Assembly (NCBI GenBank): GCA_022703295.1
Contig: JAKLDX010000073.1
Coordinates: forward strand, 1-6,139
Length of the DNA: 6,139 nt
Reading direction: 5' to 3'
From: Candidatus Omnitrophota bacterium
GTDB taxonomy: Bacteria; Omnitrophota; Gorgyraeia; 2-01-FULL-45-10
This document shows positions 1 through 5,879 of this stretch, piece after piece; position 1 is the first letter of the stretch, and each line of letters opens with the position of its first letter. The position numbers and the translations under genes are program-made. The notes under the pieces were generated by a model. The model was given only the letters and a program-made list of their open reading frames with translations. It was not told the origin of the DNA and ran no database searches.

Positions 1-2
1 CC

Positions 3-290
3 CAGCGCGACCTCTCCGCAAAGCTTTCCGCAAGCCTCGGGAAGGTCAATTTCCTCATAAACGCCCTTTTGGATAAGGGCGCCATCGAGATGAAGAACTT
101 CAAGAATTCCAAGAATAAGTTGGCATATATGTATCTTCTCACGCCTCAGGGTATAAACATGAAGGTGCACCTGACCCAGCAGTTCTTCCGGTGGAAACTG
201 CAGGAATATGAAAGGCTGAAAAAAGAAATACGTTCTTTCAGGAAAGAAGCGAAGACAAACGGCGCTGCCATTCACCCGAAGGAGGGTTAG
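3..290 (+). CDS. EPS-associated MarR-family transcriptional regulator, 5' end missing
   Basis: The open frame runs in from the left edge and stops at TAG 288-290, so the start codon and first helices are outside the window; the ATG at 69 is internal. The visible 95 residues show the second half of a winged helix-turn-helix: a recognition-helix segment (SLGKVNFLINALLDKGAI), then a basic wing (KNFKNSKNKLAYMYLLTPQGI). A charged, probably coiled-coil helix follows (FRWKLQEYERLKKEIRSF), ending in a short polar tail. This wing plus tail pattern matches my memory of the small MarR-like proteins that sit at the head of exopolysaccharide loci. The family is expected to bind DNA as a dimer and control the adjacent glycan operon; the ligand and operator are unknown. 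It ends 3 nt before the next gene, so it is probably co-transcribed and may autoregulate the operon. Family assignment is from recall. Confidence 0.85.
   Translation, partial: QRDLSAKLSASLGKVNFLINALLDKGAIEMKNFKNSKNKLAYMYLLTPQGINMKVHLTQQFFRWKLQEYERLKKEIRSFRKEAKTNGAAIHPKEG
279..285 (+). promoter_or_regulatory. Strong ribosome binding site for the GT2 fusion gene
   Basis: AAGGAGG lies within the last codons of the MarR-type gene, eight bases before ATG 294. It is the best Shine-Dalgarno match in the window and confirms this start. Confidence 0.8.
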
Positions 291-293
291 ATA

Positions 294-1637
294 ATGGTGT
301 CGATAATAATACGCACAAAAAACGAAGAGAGATGGATAACGCTATGCCTGAAGGCGGTGTTTGCCCAGGACTATAAAGATTTCGAGGTCATTGTAGTCGA
401 CAATAAAAGCACAGACAAAACGGTCTCCAAGGCAAAGGCTTTCGACGTCAAGCTTATCAGTATAGACGAATACCTGCCGGGCAAGGCGCTGAATGCAGGC
501 ATTGCGGCATCGAAGGGCGATTACATATGCTGTCTTTCAGGCCATTGTATACCGGTTAACAACCATTGGCTTTCGAACCTTATCAGGAATTTCGACGATA
601 AGAAGACGGCTGGTGTCTACGGAAGGCAGGAGCCGATGTCGTTCACGCCGAATTTCGATAAACGCGACCTCCTGAACATGTTCGGCCAGGACAGGCGAGT
701 GCAGGTCAAGGACAGCTTCTTCCACAATGCCAACAGCATGATAAGGCGCGATGTCTGGAAGAAGATACCGTTCGATGATAAAGTCACTAACATAGAAGAC
801 AGGGTATGGGCCAAGGAGGTATTGAATAAAGGTTATAATATAGTTTATGAACCCGAGGCAAGCGTTTACCATTATCACGGTATACACCAGGATAACGATG
901 CTGAAAGGTGTCATAACGTTGTCAGGATACTGGAGTCCCTCGAGCTCGCGAAGAAGAAAAAACTGGATACCGAGCACCTGAATGTGGTCGCCCTGATACC
1001 GGTAAAAGGCAGTATCGAACGCCTGGGTGATCGCCCGTTATTGGAATACACCATTGCGAGGTGCAAACAATCCAAATTCATTAAACACACCATAGTCTCT
1101 ACGGATAACAAAGGCGTGGCTGACTTAGCGAAGAAACTGGGCGCGGAAGTCCCGTTCCTCAGGACAGAGGAGCTTTCGGCGGATTATGTAGACCTGGATA
1201 AAGTCCTGCAATTCTCGCTGGAAGAGATGGAAAAGCTGAGCATATTCCCGGATGTTCTTGTGATCCTGGAAATAACATATCCGTTCAGGGATGCCGGCCT
1301 CATCGATAATATGATACAGCAGCTGGTCGATAAGGGGCTTGATAGCGTGGTGCCGGTGAAGGCTGAATACAAATCCTGCTGGACCCATAAGGACGGCGAA
1401 TTGGAACGGATGGACGAAGGCTTCCTGCCGCGCGCATTAAAAAAGCCTTTCTACATAGGCCTGATAGGGTTGGGATGCGTTACATATCCCGGCTTCATAA
1501 GGGACGGCAGCCGCTTGGGGGACAAGATAGGGATAATCGAGGTATCGGATCCTCATTCCTATATAGAGGTCAGGAGCGGCAAGGAAAGAGAACTCGCGGC
1601 CGGGATAATCGATAATTGGTGGAAGGGCAACCAATAA
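294..1637 (+). CDS. Fusion protein: GT2 glycosyltransferase + degenerate cytidylyltransferase (NeuA-like) domain
   Basis: 447 residues, ATG start with a strong AAGGAGG at 279-285 eight bases upstream. Residues 1-215 are a GT-A fold family 2 glycosyltransferase: VSIIIRTKNEE at 2-12, VVDNKSTD at 34-41, GKALNAGI at 63-70, and the acidic IEDRVWAKEVLNKGY at 167-181 with the likely catalytic base region E168/D169. At the usual DxD position the protein reads SGHCIP (82-87). After a lysine-rich linker (about 216-228), residues 229-447 align with the CMP-sugar synthetase encoded at 4177-4887: IVSTDNKGVADLAKKLGAEV (267-286), RTEELSAD (290-297), EITYPFRD (326-333), GLGC (392-395) and RLGDKIGIIE (407-416). 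This second domain lacks the CTP-binding ARGGSKGxxxKN segment and the metal-binding DxD near the C-terminus (E425, R427), so it is probably inactive alone. No membrane segments are seen. A cytoplasmic glycan-assembly role is inferred; donor and acceptor are unknown. Confidence 0.9.
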   Translation: MVSIIIRTKNEERWITLCLKAVFAQDYKDFEVIVVDNKSTDKTVSKAKAFDVKLISIDEYLPGKALNAGIAASKGDYICCLSGHCIPVNNHWLSNLIRNFDDKKTAGVYGRQEPMSFTPNFDKRDLLNMFGQDRRVQVKDSFFHNANSMIRRDVWKKIPFDDKVTNIEDRVWAKEVLNKGYNIVYEPEASVYHYHGIHQDNDAERCHNVVRILESLELAKKKKLDTEHLNVVALIPVKGSIERLGDRPLLEYTIARCKQSKFIKHTIVSTDNKGVADLAKKLGAEVPFLRTEELSADYVDLDKVLQFSLEEMEKLSIFPDVLVILEITYPFRDAGLIDNMIQQLVDKGLDSVVPVKAEYKSCWTHKDGELERMDEGFLPRALKKPFYIGLIGLGCVTYPGFIRDGSRLGDKIGIIEVSDPHSYIEVRSGKERELAAGIIDNWWKGNQ

Positions 1638-1639
1638 GT

Positions 1640-2449
1640 ATGAAATTGTCCTATGCGGTATCTCTTCAGAAGAGCGGCTTTGACTCTATAGCCAAAGGTG
1701 ACCTGGACGCGAATGCGGGCCTCCTGGCAGACCTGGGCTATGAAGGTATAGAGATAAGCATACGTAATCCCGATATAGTGGATACGGCGGTTTTGGAAAA
1801 GACGCTGAATAAGTGTAATCTGGAACTTGTCGCTATCGGCACAGGCCAGATGTTCGTCGATGACAAGCTGTCTCTCTCATCGGACGATAAAAGTACCAGA
1901 GAAAAGTGCGCGGCGCGGCTGAAGAAGCATATAGATATTGCGAAGATATTCGGTTCATACGTGATAATAGGCCTTGCCAGGGGCACGGTTGATCCTGGCC
2001 GGGCCGGTTTAAAAAACGAAGCTGGGAAAAATTTAGTAGAGAGCTTTAAGGGAGTATGCGAATACGCCGGAAAGATGGAAGTCGCTATGGCGGTAGAGCC
2101 TATAAACAAGAAGGAGACATGTTTCCTGAATACGGTACAGGAGACGTTCGATTTTTTTAAAAATTTTAAGACAGCCCCCTTAAATATTTTACTAGATACG
2201 TATCATATGAATATCGAAGAGGCTGACATGGCGGGAGCGATAAGAAAATCTAAAGAAAAGATAGCCCATGTTCATCTCGCGGATAGTAACAGGCTCTGTC
2301 CCGGCAGGGGCACTATAGATTTCAACCGTGTGATAAAAGAATTGAAGCTCGTAGGATATGAAGGTTATCTCTCCGCGGAGATAATCCCTTTGCCTGATTT
2401 TGAGACTTGTGCGCGGGAATATATAAGTAATATAAGGAGACTGGTATGA
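1640..2449 (+). CDS. Sugar isomerase/epimerase, xylose-isomerase-like TIM barrel
   Basis: 269 residues from ATG 1640, 2 nt after the previous stop. An in-frame TTG at 1616 would add 8 residues inside the upstream gene and is less likely. The Shine-Dalgarno is weak (GGAAGGG at 1621-1627, rather far), so translational coupling is probable. The fold is the AP-endonuclease-2/xylose-isomerase-like barrel: YEGIEIS at 34-40, then AVEPINKKET (151-160), LLDTYHMN (184-191), HVHLADSN (210-217), GRGTIDF (222-228) and LSAEI (244-248). By analogy with D-tagatose/D-psicose 3-epimerases and hydroxypyruvate isomerases, E153, D186, H212 and E247 should bind the divalent metal. The family interconverts ketoses by C3 epimerisation or isomerises aldose and ketose forms. 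Its place beside an IolB-like isomerase and a PEP-condensing synthase suggests it prepares a sugar precursor for the operon's product. The exact substrate cannot be read from sequence. Confidence 0.9.
   Translation: MKLSYAVSLQKSGFDSIAKGDLDANAGLLADLGYEGIEISIRNPDIVDTAVLEKTLNKCNLELVAIGTGQMFVDDKLSLSSDDKSTREKCAARLKKHIDIAKIFGSYVIIGLARGTVDPGRAGLKNEAGKNLVESFKGVCEYAGKMEVAMAVEPINKKETCFLNTVQETFDFFKNFKTAPLNILLDTYHMNIEEADMAGAIRKSKEKIAHVHLADSNRLCPGRGTIDFNRVIKELKLVGYEGYLSAEIIPLPDFETCAREYISNIRRLV
2434..2439 (+). promoter_or_regulatory. Ribosome binding site for the IolB-like gene
   Basis: AAGGAG sits inside the end of the TIM-barrel gene, six bases before ATG 2446. It supports the 4-nt ATGA overlap as the real start rather than a later internal one. 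Confidence 0.75.
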
Positions 2450-3237
2450 TCGAATATTCCACCCAGCTTGATGTGAAGGACGGATTGAACAAGGCAAGGA
2501 TAGAGAACGGGAATTTTAAATATATAAAAGGTTTTGAGGTCCTGTCCCTGAAAGACGGCGCCGTGCTTAATCTTAAAACAGGAGACTATGAGACGGGCCT
2601 TGTCGTATTCAAAGGAAAATGCGATATAGATATAGACGGCAAAAGTTATAAAGACATCGGCGGCCGCGGCAGTGTTTTCAGCGGCAGCCCCGCAGGCGTT
2701 TACATACCTATCGGCAAAAAATATACGGTAAAAAGCCGCGGAGGGGTGGAGTTGGCGATCTGCAGCTCAGTATGCGACAAGGCTTCGGAATTCGCCGTGA
2801 TAAAACCGGAAGATGTTAAAGAAATGGAAGTGGGCAAGGATAATTGGAAAAGACACGTGCGGATTATAATAGGGCCGTCATCGCCTTCTGTAAACCTAAT
2901 AGTCGGGGAGACGATAAACCCACCGGGCAACTGGTCCGGCACTCCTGCCCATAAGCATGAAAAAGTGAATCTTCCCGCGGAATCCCTCCATGAAGAGTTG
3001 TATTATTTCAGGGTCGACAAGCCGCAGGGGTTCGGGATCGAAAGGCTCTATTCTCCCGAAAAAAATATGAATGAACTGATATATCTTAAGGATAATACCG
3101 TGACATTCATGCCATGGGGCTATCATCAGATAGTTGCGGCGCCGGGCTACACATTGTATTATCTTTTCTTCCTTTCGGGAGAAGGAAAATCTCTAGCCGG
3201 GTTTGCAGACCCGGACCATAAGTGGCTGAATACCTAA
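2446..3237 (+). CDS. IolB-like 5-deoxy-glucuronate isomerase family cupin
   Basis: 263 residues. The ATG overlaps the previous stop (ATGA, 4 nt), with AAGGAG at 2434-2439. The length is close to bacterial IolB (about 270). It has the family's two-cupin plan: an N-terminal cupin with GRGSVFSGSPAGVYIPIG (73-90), then a catalytic cupin with PAHKHEKVN (167-175), LHEELYYFRVDKPQGFGIER (181-200), FMPWGYHQIVAAPGYTLYYL (221-240) and a conserved end DPDHKWL (255-261). H169, H171, E183 or E184, and H227 are the expected metal ligands. IolB converts 5-deoxy-D-glucuronate to 2-deoxy-5-keto-D-gluconate in myo-inositol catabolism; KduI acts on a related deoxy-uronate. None of the other inositol genes (iolC, iolD, iolE, iolG) is seen here, and the neighbours make a glycan. 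I therefore infer the same aldose/ketose chemistry on a biosynthetic uronic or deoxy-sugar intermediate. Family is firm; substrate is open. Confidence 0.88.
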   Translation: MIEYSTQLDVKDGLNKARIENGNFKYIKGFEVLSLKDGAVLNLKTGDYETGLVVFKGKCDIDIDGKSYKDIGGRGSVFSGSPAGVYIPIGKKYTVKSRGGVELAICSSVCDKASEFAVIKPEDVKEMEVGKDNWKRHVRIIIGPSSPSVNLIVGETINPPGNWSGTPAHKHEKVNLPAESLHEELYYFRVDKPQGFGIERLYSPEKNMNELIYLKDNTVTFMPWGYHQIVAAPGYTLYYLFFLSGEGKSLAGFADPDHKWLNT

Positions 3238-3238
3238 A

Positions 3239-3244
3239 AAGGAG
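3239..3244 (+). promoter_or_regulatory. Ribosome binding site that fixes a GTG start
   Basis: AAGGAG in the 13-nt gap is followed six bases later by GTG 3251, the start of the DAHP-synthase-family gene. There is no ATG at this spacing, so the site decides the non-ATG start. Confidence 0.8.
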
Positions 3245-3250
3245 AAAAAC

Positions 3251-4177
3251 GTGAAAGACATTTCCGCGAATGATATAAAAAATAATATCCCCCTCGTTAC
3301 CAGGAAGGATTACAAAAGAGTGATAAAGGCCGGAGAGTATACGTTCAAGCCCGATAAGATAGCGGTAATAGCCGGACCTTGCACGGTCGAGAGTAAACAG
3401 CAGATAACGGATATCGCCAGGCATATTAAGGATTGCGGCGCCACGATGCTTCGGGGTGGGATATTCAAGCCGCTTACGTTTCCGTACGGTGAGCCGCTCG
3501 GGAGGCCGGACGCAGGGAGTGGCCAGCCGGAACCCGACAGGTTAAGGATACTGCCTAAAAAAGAATTATTTAAAAACGCCGAACGCAGGCTTGCCTACAT
3601 GAAAGAGGCCGGCGAGAAATACGGCCTGCCGGTAGTTTCCGAGATATTATACGCGGATTCGGTAGGGATGATGTCGAAATACGTGGACATGTTCCAGGTG
3701 GGGTACAGGCATATGTTCAATATGGACCTTATCGAGGCGCTCGCGGCTTGCGATAAGCCGGTCCTGATCAAGAGGCACTACGGAGAGAGCCTGAGGTCGC
3801 TACTCGGAGTCGGAGAACATTTCGAGGCGCGGGGAAAGCACGATATAGCGTTCTGCGAACGCGGCGTAGTAGTGCCGCATACGCACAATGTCGAGTCGCG
3901 CGCGGTCATTGACATACAGGCTATCCCTGCGTTAAAGGAATACGCGCCGACCGTACCGGTACTTGTAGACCCGAGCCACGCGACGTTCAAACGCTCTTAT
4001 GTCATGCCTGTCGCGAGGGCCGCGATAGCCGCTGGTGCCGACGGATTGCTGGTCGAGGTGCATCCCGATCCGGAGAAGGCGTGGGTCGATCCGCTCCAGG
4101 CCTTGAATTATAAGGATTGCGAGAAACTTATAAAAGAAGTAGCCGCGATCGCGAAGATACTGGGGAGGTCAGTCTGA
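3251..4177 (+). CDS. PEP-dependent 3-deoxy-ulosonate synthase, DAHP synthase family (AroF/KdsA superfamily)
   Basis: 308 residues from a GTG start fixed by AAGGAG at 3239-3244. It is a type I DAHP/Kdo8P synthase barrel: VIAGPCTVES (39-48, metal Cys44), MLRGGIFKP (66-74), PVLIKRH (170-176), FCERGVV (201-207), VLVDPSHATFKRS (237-249, metal His243), LLVEVHPDPEKAWVDPLQAL (266-285; metal Glu269 and Asp280). PEP-contact residues K174-R175 and E203-R204-G205 are kept. The reaction should be aldol-like condensation of PEP with an aldose to give a 3-deoxy-2-ulosonic acid. Two departures from housekeeping DAHP synthase are visible. The KPRT(S) motif that contacts erythrose 4-phosphate reads KPLTF (73-77), and about 25 extra residues follow at roughly 84-108. 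No regulatory ACT or chorismate-mutase domain is attached. No aro genes adjoin it, but a CMP-sugar synthetase overlaps its stop, so I infer an acceptor other than erythrose 4-phosphate. A plain DAHP synthase remains possible. Confidence 0.88.
   Translation: MKDISANDIKNNIPLVTRKDYKRVIKAGEYTFKPDKIAVIAGPCTVESKQQITDIARHIKDCGATMLRGGIFKPLTFPYGEPLGRPDAGSGQPEPDRLRILPKKELFKNAERRLAYMKEAGEKYGLPVVSEILYADSVGMMSKYVDMFQVGYRHMFNMDLIEALAACDKPVLIKRHYGESLRSLLGVGEHFEARGKHDIAFCERGVVVPHTHNVESRAVIDIQAIPALKEYAPTVPVLVDPSHATFKRSYVMPVARAAIAAGADGLLVEVHPDPEKAWVDPLQALNYKDCEKLIKEVAAIAKILGRSV
4162..4169 (+). promoter_or_regulatory. Ribosome binding site for the CMP-sugar synthetase
   Basis: GGGGAGGT is placed seven bases before ATG 4177, inside the end of the synthase gene. 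It selects this ATG over the upstream in-frame TTG at 4117. The TGATG stop/start overlap suggests coupled translation. Confidence 0.75.
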
Positions 4178-4887
4178 TGGCCGCAAAGAAGAACGTCGTT
4201 GCCGTAATACTCGCAAGGGGAGGCTCGAAGGGCCTGCTGCATAAGAATATCCTGCCGCTTGCGGGCAAGCCGTTGATCCAGCATACGATCCACGCCGCCC
4301 AAAAGGCGAAGCTCGTGGACAGGATAATAGTCAGCACCGACGACGAGAAAATAGCGGAAGTCGCAAAAAAGTGCGGCGCTGAGGTCCCGTTTATACGGCC
4401 CAAAGAACTGTCGCAGGATAATACGACGACCGAAGACGCCCTGAAGCATGCGATACTCTGGCTTAAGGAGAATGAAAATTACAATGTCAACATACTGGTC
4501 TTTATGCAGATAACGGACCTATTCAAAAGGCCCGAATATATCGAGAAGGCTGTGAGGATGCTCCTGGATGACGAGAAGCTAGATTCTGTTTTTGTGGCAT
4601 ATCCCGATTACAAGCATTATTGGAAGAAAGACGGCGCACGTTTCATCCGCCTGACGAAAGAATCTTACGGTCCGCGGCAGTTTAAGGAACGCATCTACCG
4701 TGAAGATACGGGGCTTGGGTGCGCTACGAGAGCCCGTCTTATTACAGAAAGCGGAAGGCGGCTCGGGGATAACGTGGGCATTATAGAAAATAACGATTTT
4801 ATGATAGATATACACACGGAGCTGGACTTATGGATCGCAAATAAATTATTGGATGAGCGGCCTGAGTTCAAAAAGTACAGAATATAA
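4177..4887 (+). CDS. CMP-sugar (acylneuraminate-type) cytidylyltransferase
   Basis: 236 residues from ATG 4177, which overlaps the upstream stop by one base (TGATG), with GGGGAGGT at 4162-4169. The in-frame TTG at 4117 would add 20 residues not typical of the family. Usual length for NeuA/KdsB-type enzymes is 225-250. The N-terminal CTP-binding signature is intact: ILARGGSKGLLHKN (11-24), with R14, K23 and N24 matching key residues of meningococcal CMP-sialate synthetase. Also visible are IVSTDDEKIAEVA (51-63), RPKELSQD (74-81), PRQ (166-168) and REDTGLGCAT (175-184). The C-terminal metal motif, usually DxD, is DIHTELDL (211-218), with His at the second position. The usual LQPTSPLR loop reads MQITDLFKR (110-118). 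It should use CTP to activate a 3-deoxy-2-ulosonic acid as its CMP-glycoside. The directly overlapping synthase gene points to that synthase's product as substrate. Sialic, legionaminic or pseudaminic acids are less likely because no NeuB-type gene is seen. Confidence 0.9.
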   Translation: MAAKKNVVAVILARGGSKGLLHKNILPLAGKPLIQHTIHAAQKAKLVDRIIVSTDDEKIAEVAKKCGAEVPFIRPKELSQDNTTTEDALKHAILWLKENENYNVNILVFMQITDLFKRPEYIEKAVRMLLDDEKLDSVFVAYPDYKHYWKKDGARFIRLTKESYGPRQFKERIYREDTGLGCATRARLITESGRRLGDNVGIIENNDFMIDIHTELDLWIANKLLDERPEFKKYRI

Positions 4888-4924
4888 AATGCGCTAAAAC
4901 GGCGCGCTATAAGGAGAGACGAAA
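4888..4924 (+). other. Longest intergenic gap (37 nt), holding a ribosome binding site
   Basis: The gap between the CMP-sugar synthetase and the first methyltransferase holds AAGGAG at 4911-4916, eight bases before ATG 4925. It also holds a small GC-rich inverted repeat (GCGC at 4891-4894 and 4902-4905). There is no T-tract, so nothing here looks like a terminator, and no convincing -35/-10 pair is seen. The operon probably reads through. Confidence 0.6.
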
Positions 4925-5878
4925 ATGCATGTGATAGAAAAAGCTGTAAGCGATATGTATTCGGATCATCCATTCCCGCAAAGGAACGAGTATGGTGTGA
5001 ATGTCATGAACCAGGATTTTGCCAAGAACATGGAATCCCTGGGTTTGAGCATGGGATTTTTGAAGGGGAAGAAGGTTCTGGATGCGGGATGCGGCACGGG
5101 CGAATTGTCCAGATTTATGGCGAGGTCCGGCGCCATAGTGGACGGTGTTGATATATCGGACGGATCGCTCAAATACGCGACCGAGTGTGCGGCGAAAGAA
5201 GGATTGAAAAACGTGACTTTTTCCAAAAAGTCACTTATCGACGACAAATTCCCGGAAAATACATATGACGTGATCGTTTCACACATGGTCCTGCACCATA
5301 CCGCGGATGCCGAGAAGGCCTTTAAGAATATCGTGAAGAGCCTGAAGCCCGGCGGGACCGTGATAATACGGTTATTCTTCTTATGGGGACGGTTGTCGCC
5401 TTTTCAGAAAAGCCCCCTCTGGAAACTTTGGGTGGTAAAACTCCTGGCCGGAAAATCGCCGGATGCGAAGGTGAAATTGGCCGAAAAGCTCTTCTATAAG
5501 GAAGGCGATGAAAAATCGCACGGTTTGAATAAATACACATATCTGTACGATAACTACGGGGTGCCACAGGTCACGCACCATACTTACGGGCAGCTATTAA
5601 GGTGGTTTAGGGAAAGCGGAATAGATTACCTTTCCTCAAATCCGCCTGTTGAACTGAAAAAGATGATCGACAGGTTTGTCTATAACCAGAGGCAGAGCGT
5701 TACGAAAAGAGGCCGCTTCTTCAAGAAGCTGGCGGATATCACCCTTACCGTGATACCGCTCCATAAGGCTAAAGCGGCAGAAAAGCCCGGCCTTTATTCG
5801 AGGTTCTTTTCGCAGTTCATATGCTTATTTCTCGCCGGTACGCCGATGTTCACCATTTGCGGCACGAGGAGAAAATAA
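4925..5878 (+). CDS. Class I SAM-dependent methyltransferase
   Basis: 317 residues, ATG with AAGGAG at 4911-4916, 37 nt after the previous gene. The Rossmann core is clear: motif I VLDAGCGTGE (51-60), acidic ribose-binding D76 in GVDIS (74-78), motif IV-like YDVIVSHMVLHH (114-125) and post-motif LKPGG (140-144). Upstream is a short cap with MYSDHPFPQRNEYG (11-24). Downstream, residues 150-317 form an extended C-terminal region with aromatic and basic stretches. It includes YTYLYDNYGVPQVTHHTYGQ (204-223), which may form an acceptor-binding lid, and a hydrophobic segment near 294-311 that could touch the membrane but is marginal as a transmembrane helix. The length, about 100 residues beyond a minimal methyltransferase, fits large-substrate enzymes. 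In a glycan operon, O-methylation of a sugar or lipid-linked intermediate is the natural inference. The acceptor cannot be determined, and family members also act on lipids, quinones or small molecules. Confidence 0.88.
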   Translation: MHVIEKAVSDMYSDHPFPQRNEYGVNVMNQDFAKNMESLGLSMGFLKGKKVLDAGCGTGELSRFMARSGAIVDGVDISDGSLKYATECAAKEGLKNVTFSKKSLIDDKFPENTYDVIVSHMVLHHTADAEKAFKNIVKSLKPGGTVIIRLFFLWGRLSPFQKSPLWKLWVVKLLAGKSPDAKVKLAEKLFYKEGDEKSHGLNKYTYLYDNYGVPQVTHHTYGQLLRWFRESGIDYLSSNPPVELKKMIDRFVYNQRQSVTKRGRFFKKLADITLTVIPLHKAKAAEKPGLYSRFFSQFICLFLAGTPMFTICGTRRK

Positions 5879-5879
5879 G

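Noticed and set aside
537..977. Long antisense open frame (146 codons) opposite the GT2 domain, and similar antisense frames elsewhere
   Set aside because: They lie wholly opposite well-supported genes, show no recognisable motifs and lack their own ribosome binding sites; they are coding shadows.
294..1637. Possibility that the fusion is two genes joined by a sequencing error
   Set aside because: The frame is continuous with a plausible lysine-rich linker, and no stop or start signal with a ribosome binding site lies near the domain junction around position 940-980.
1616..1639. Upstream TTG start for the TIM-barrel gene
   Set aside because: It would lie inside the preceding gene and add 8 residues before the natural beginning MKLSYAV; ATG 1640 fits the fold start.
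2152..2167. T7-A5-T4 homopolymer run that could be a frameshift or slippage site in the TIM-barrel gene
   Set aside because: The frame continues normally through it with family motifs on both sides. A -1 shift meets a TAA stop at once, so no useful alternative product would result.
4117..4176. Upstream TTG start for the CMP-sugar synthetase
   Set aside because: The added residues are polar and not family-like, while ATG 4177 has a good ribosome binding site and the standard distance to the CTP-binding motif.
3251..4177. Calling the synthase a housekeeping shikimate-pathway aroF/aroG
   Set aside because: No aro genes adjoin it, the KPRT motif is changed, and it overlaps a CMP-sugar synthetase; the family name is kept but no gene symbol is given.
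4891..4907. GC-rich inverted repeat (GCGC ... GCGC) as a possible terminator
   Set aside because: The stem is only about 4 bp, has no T-tract, and is followed directly by a ribosome binding site for the next gene.
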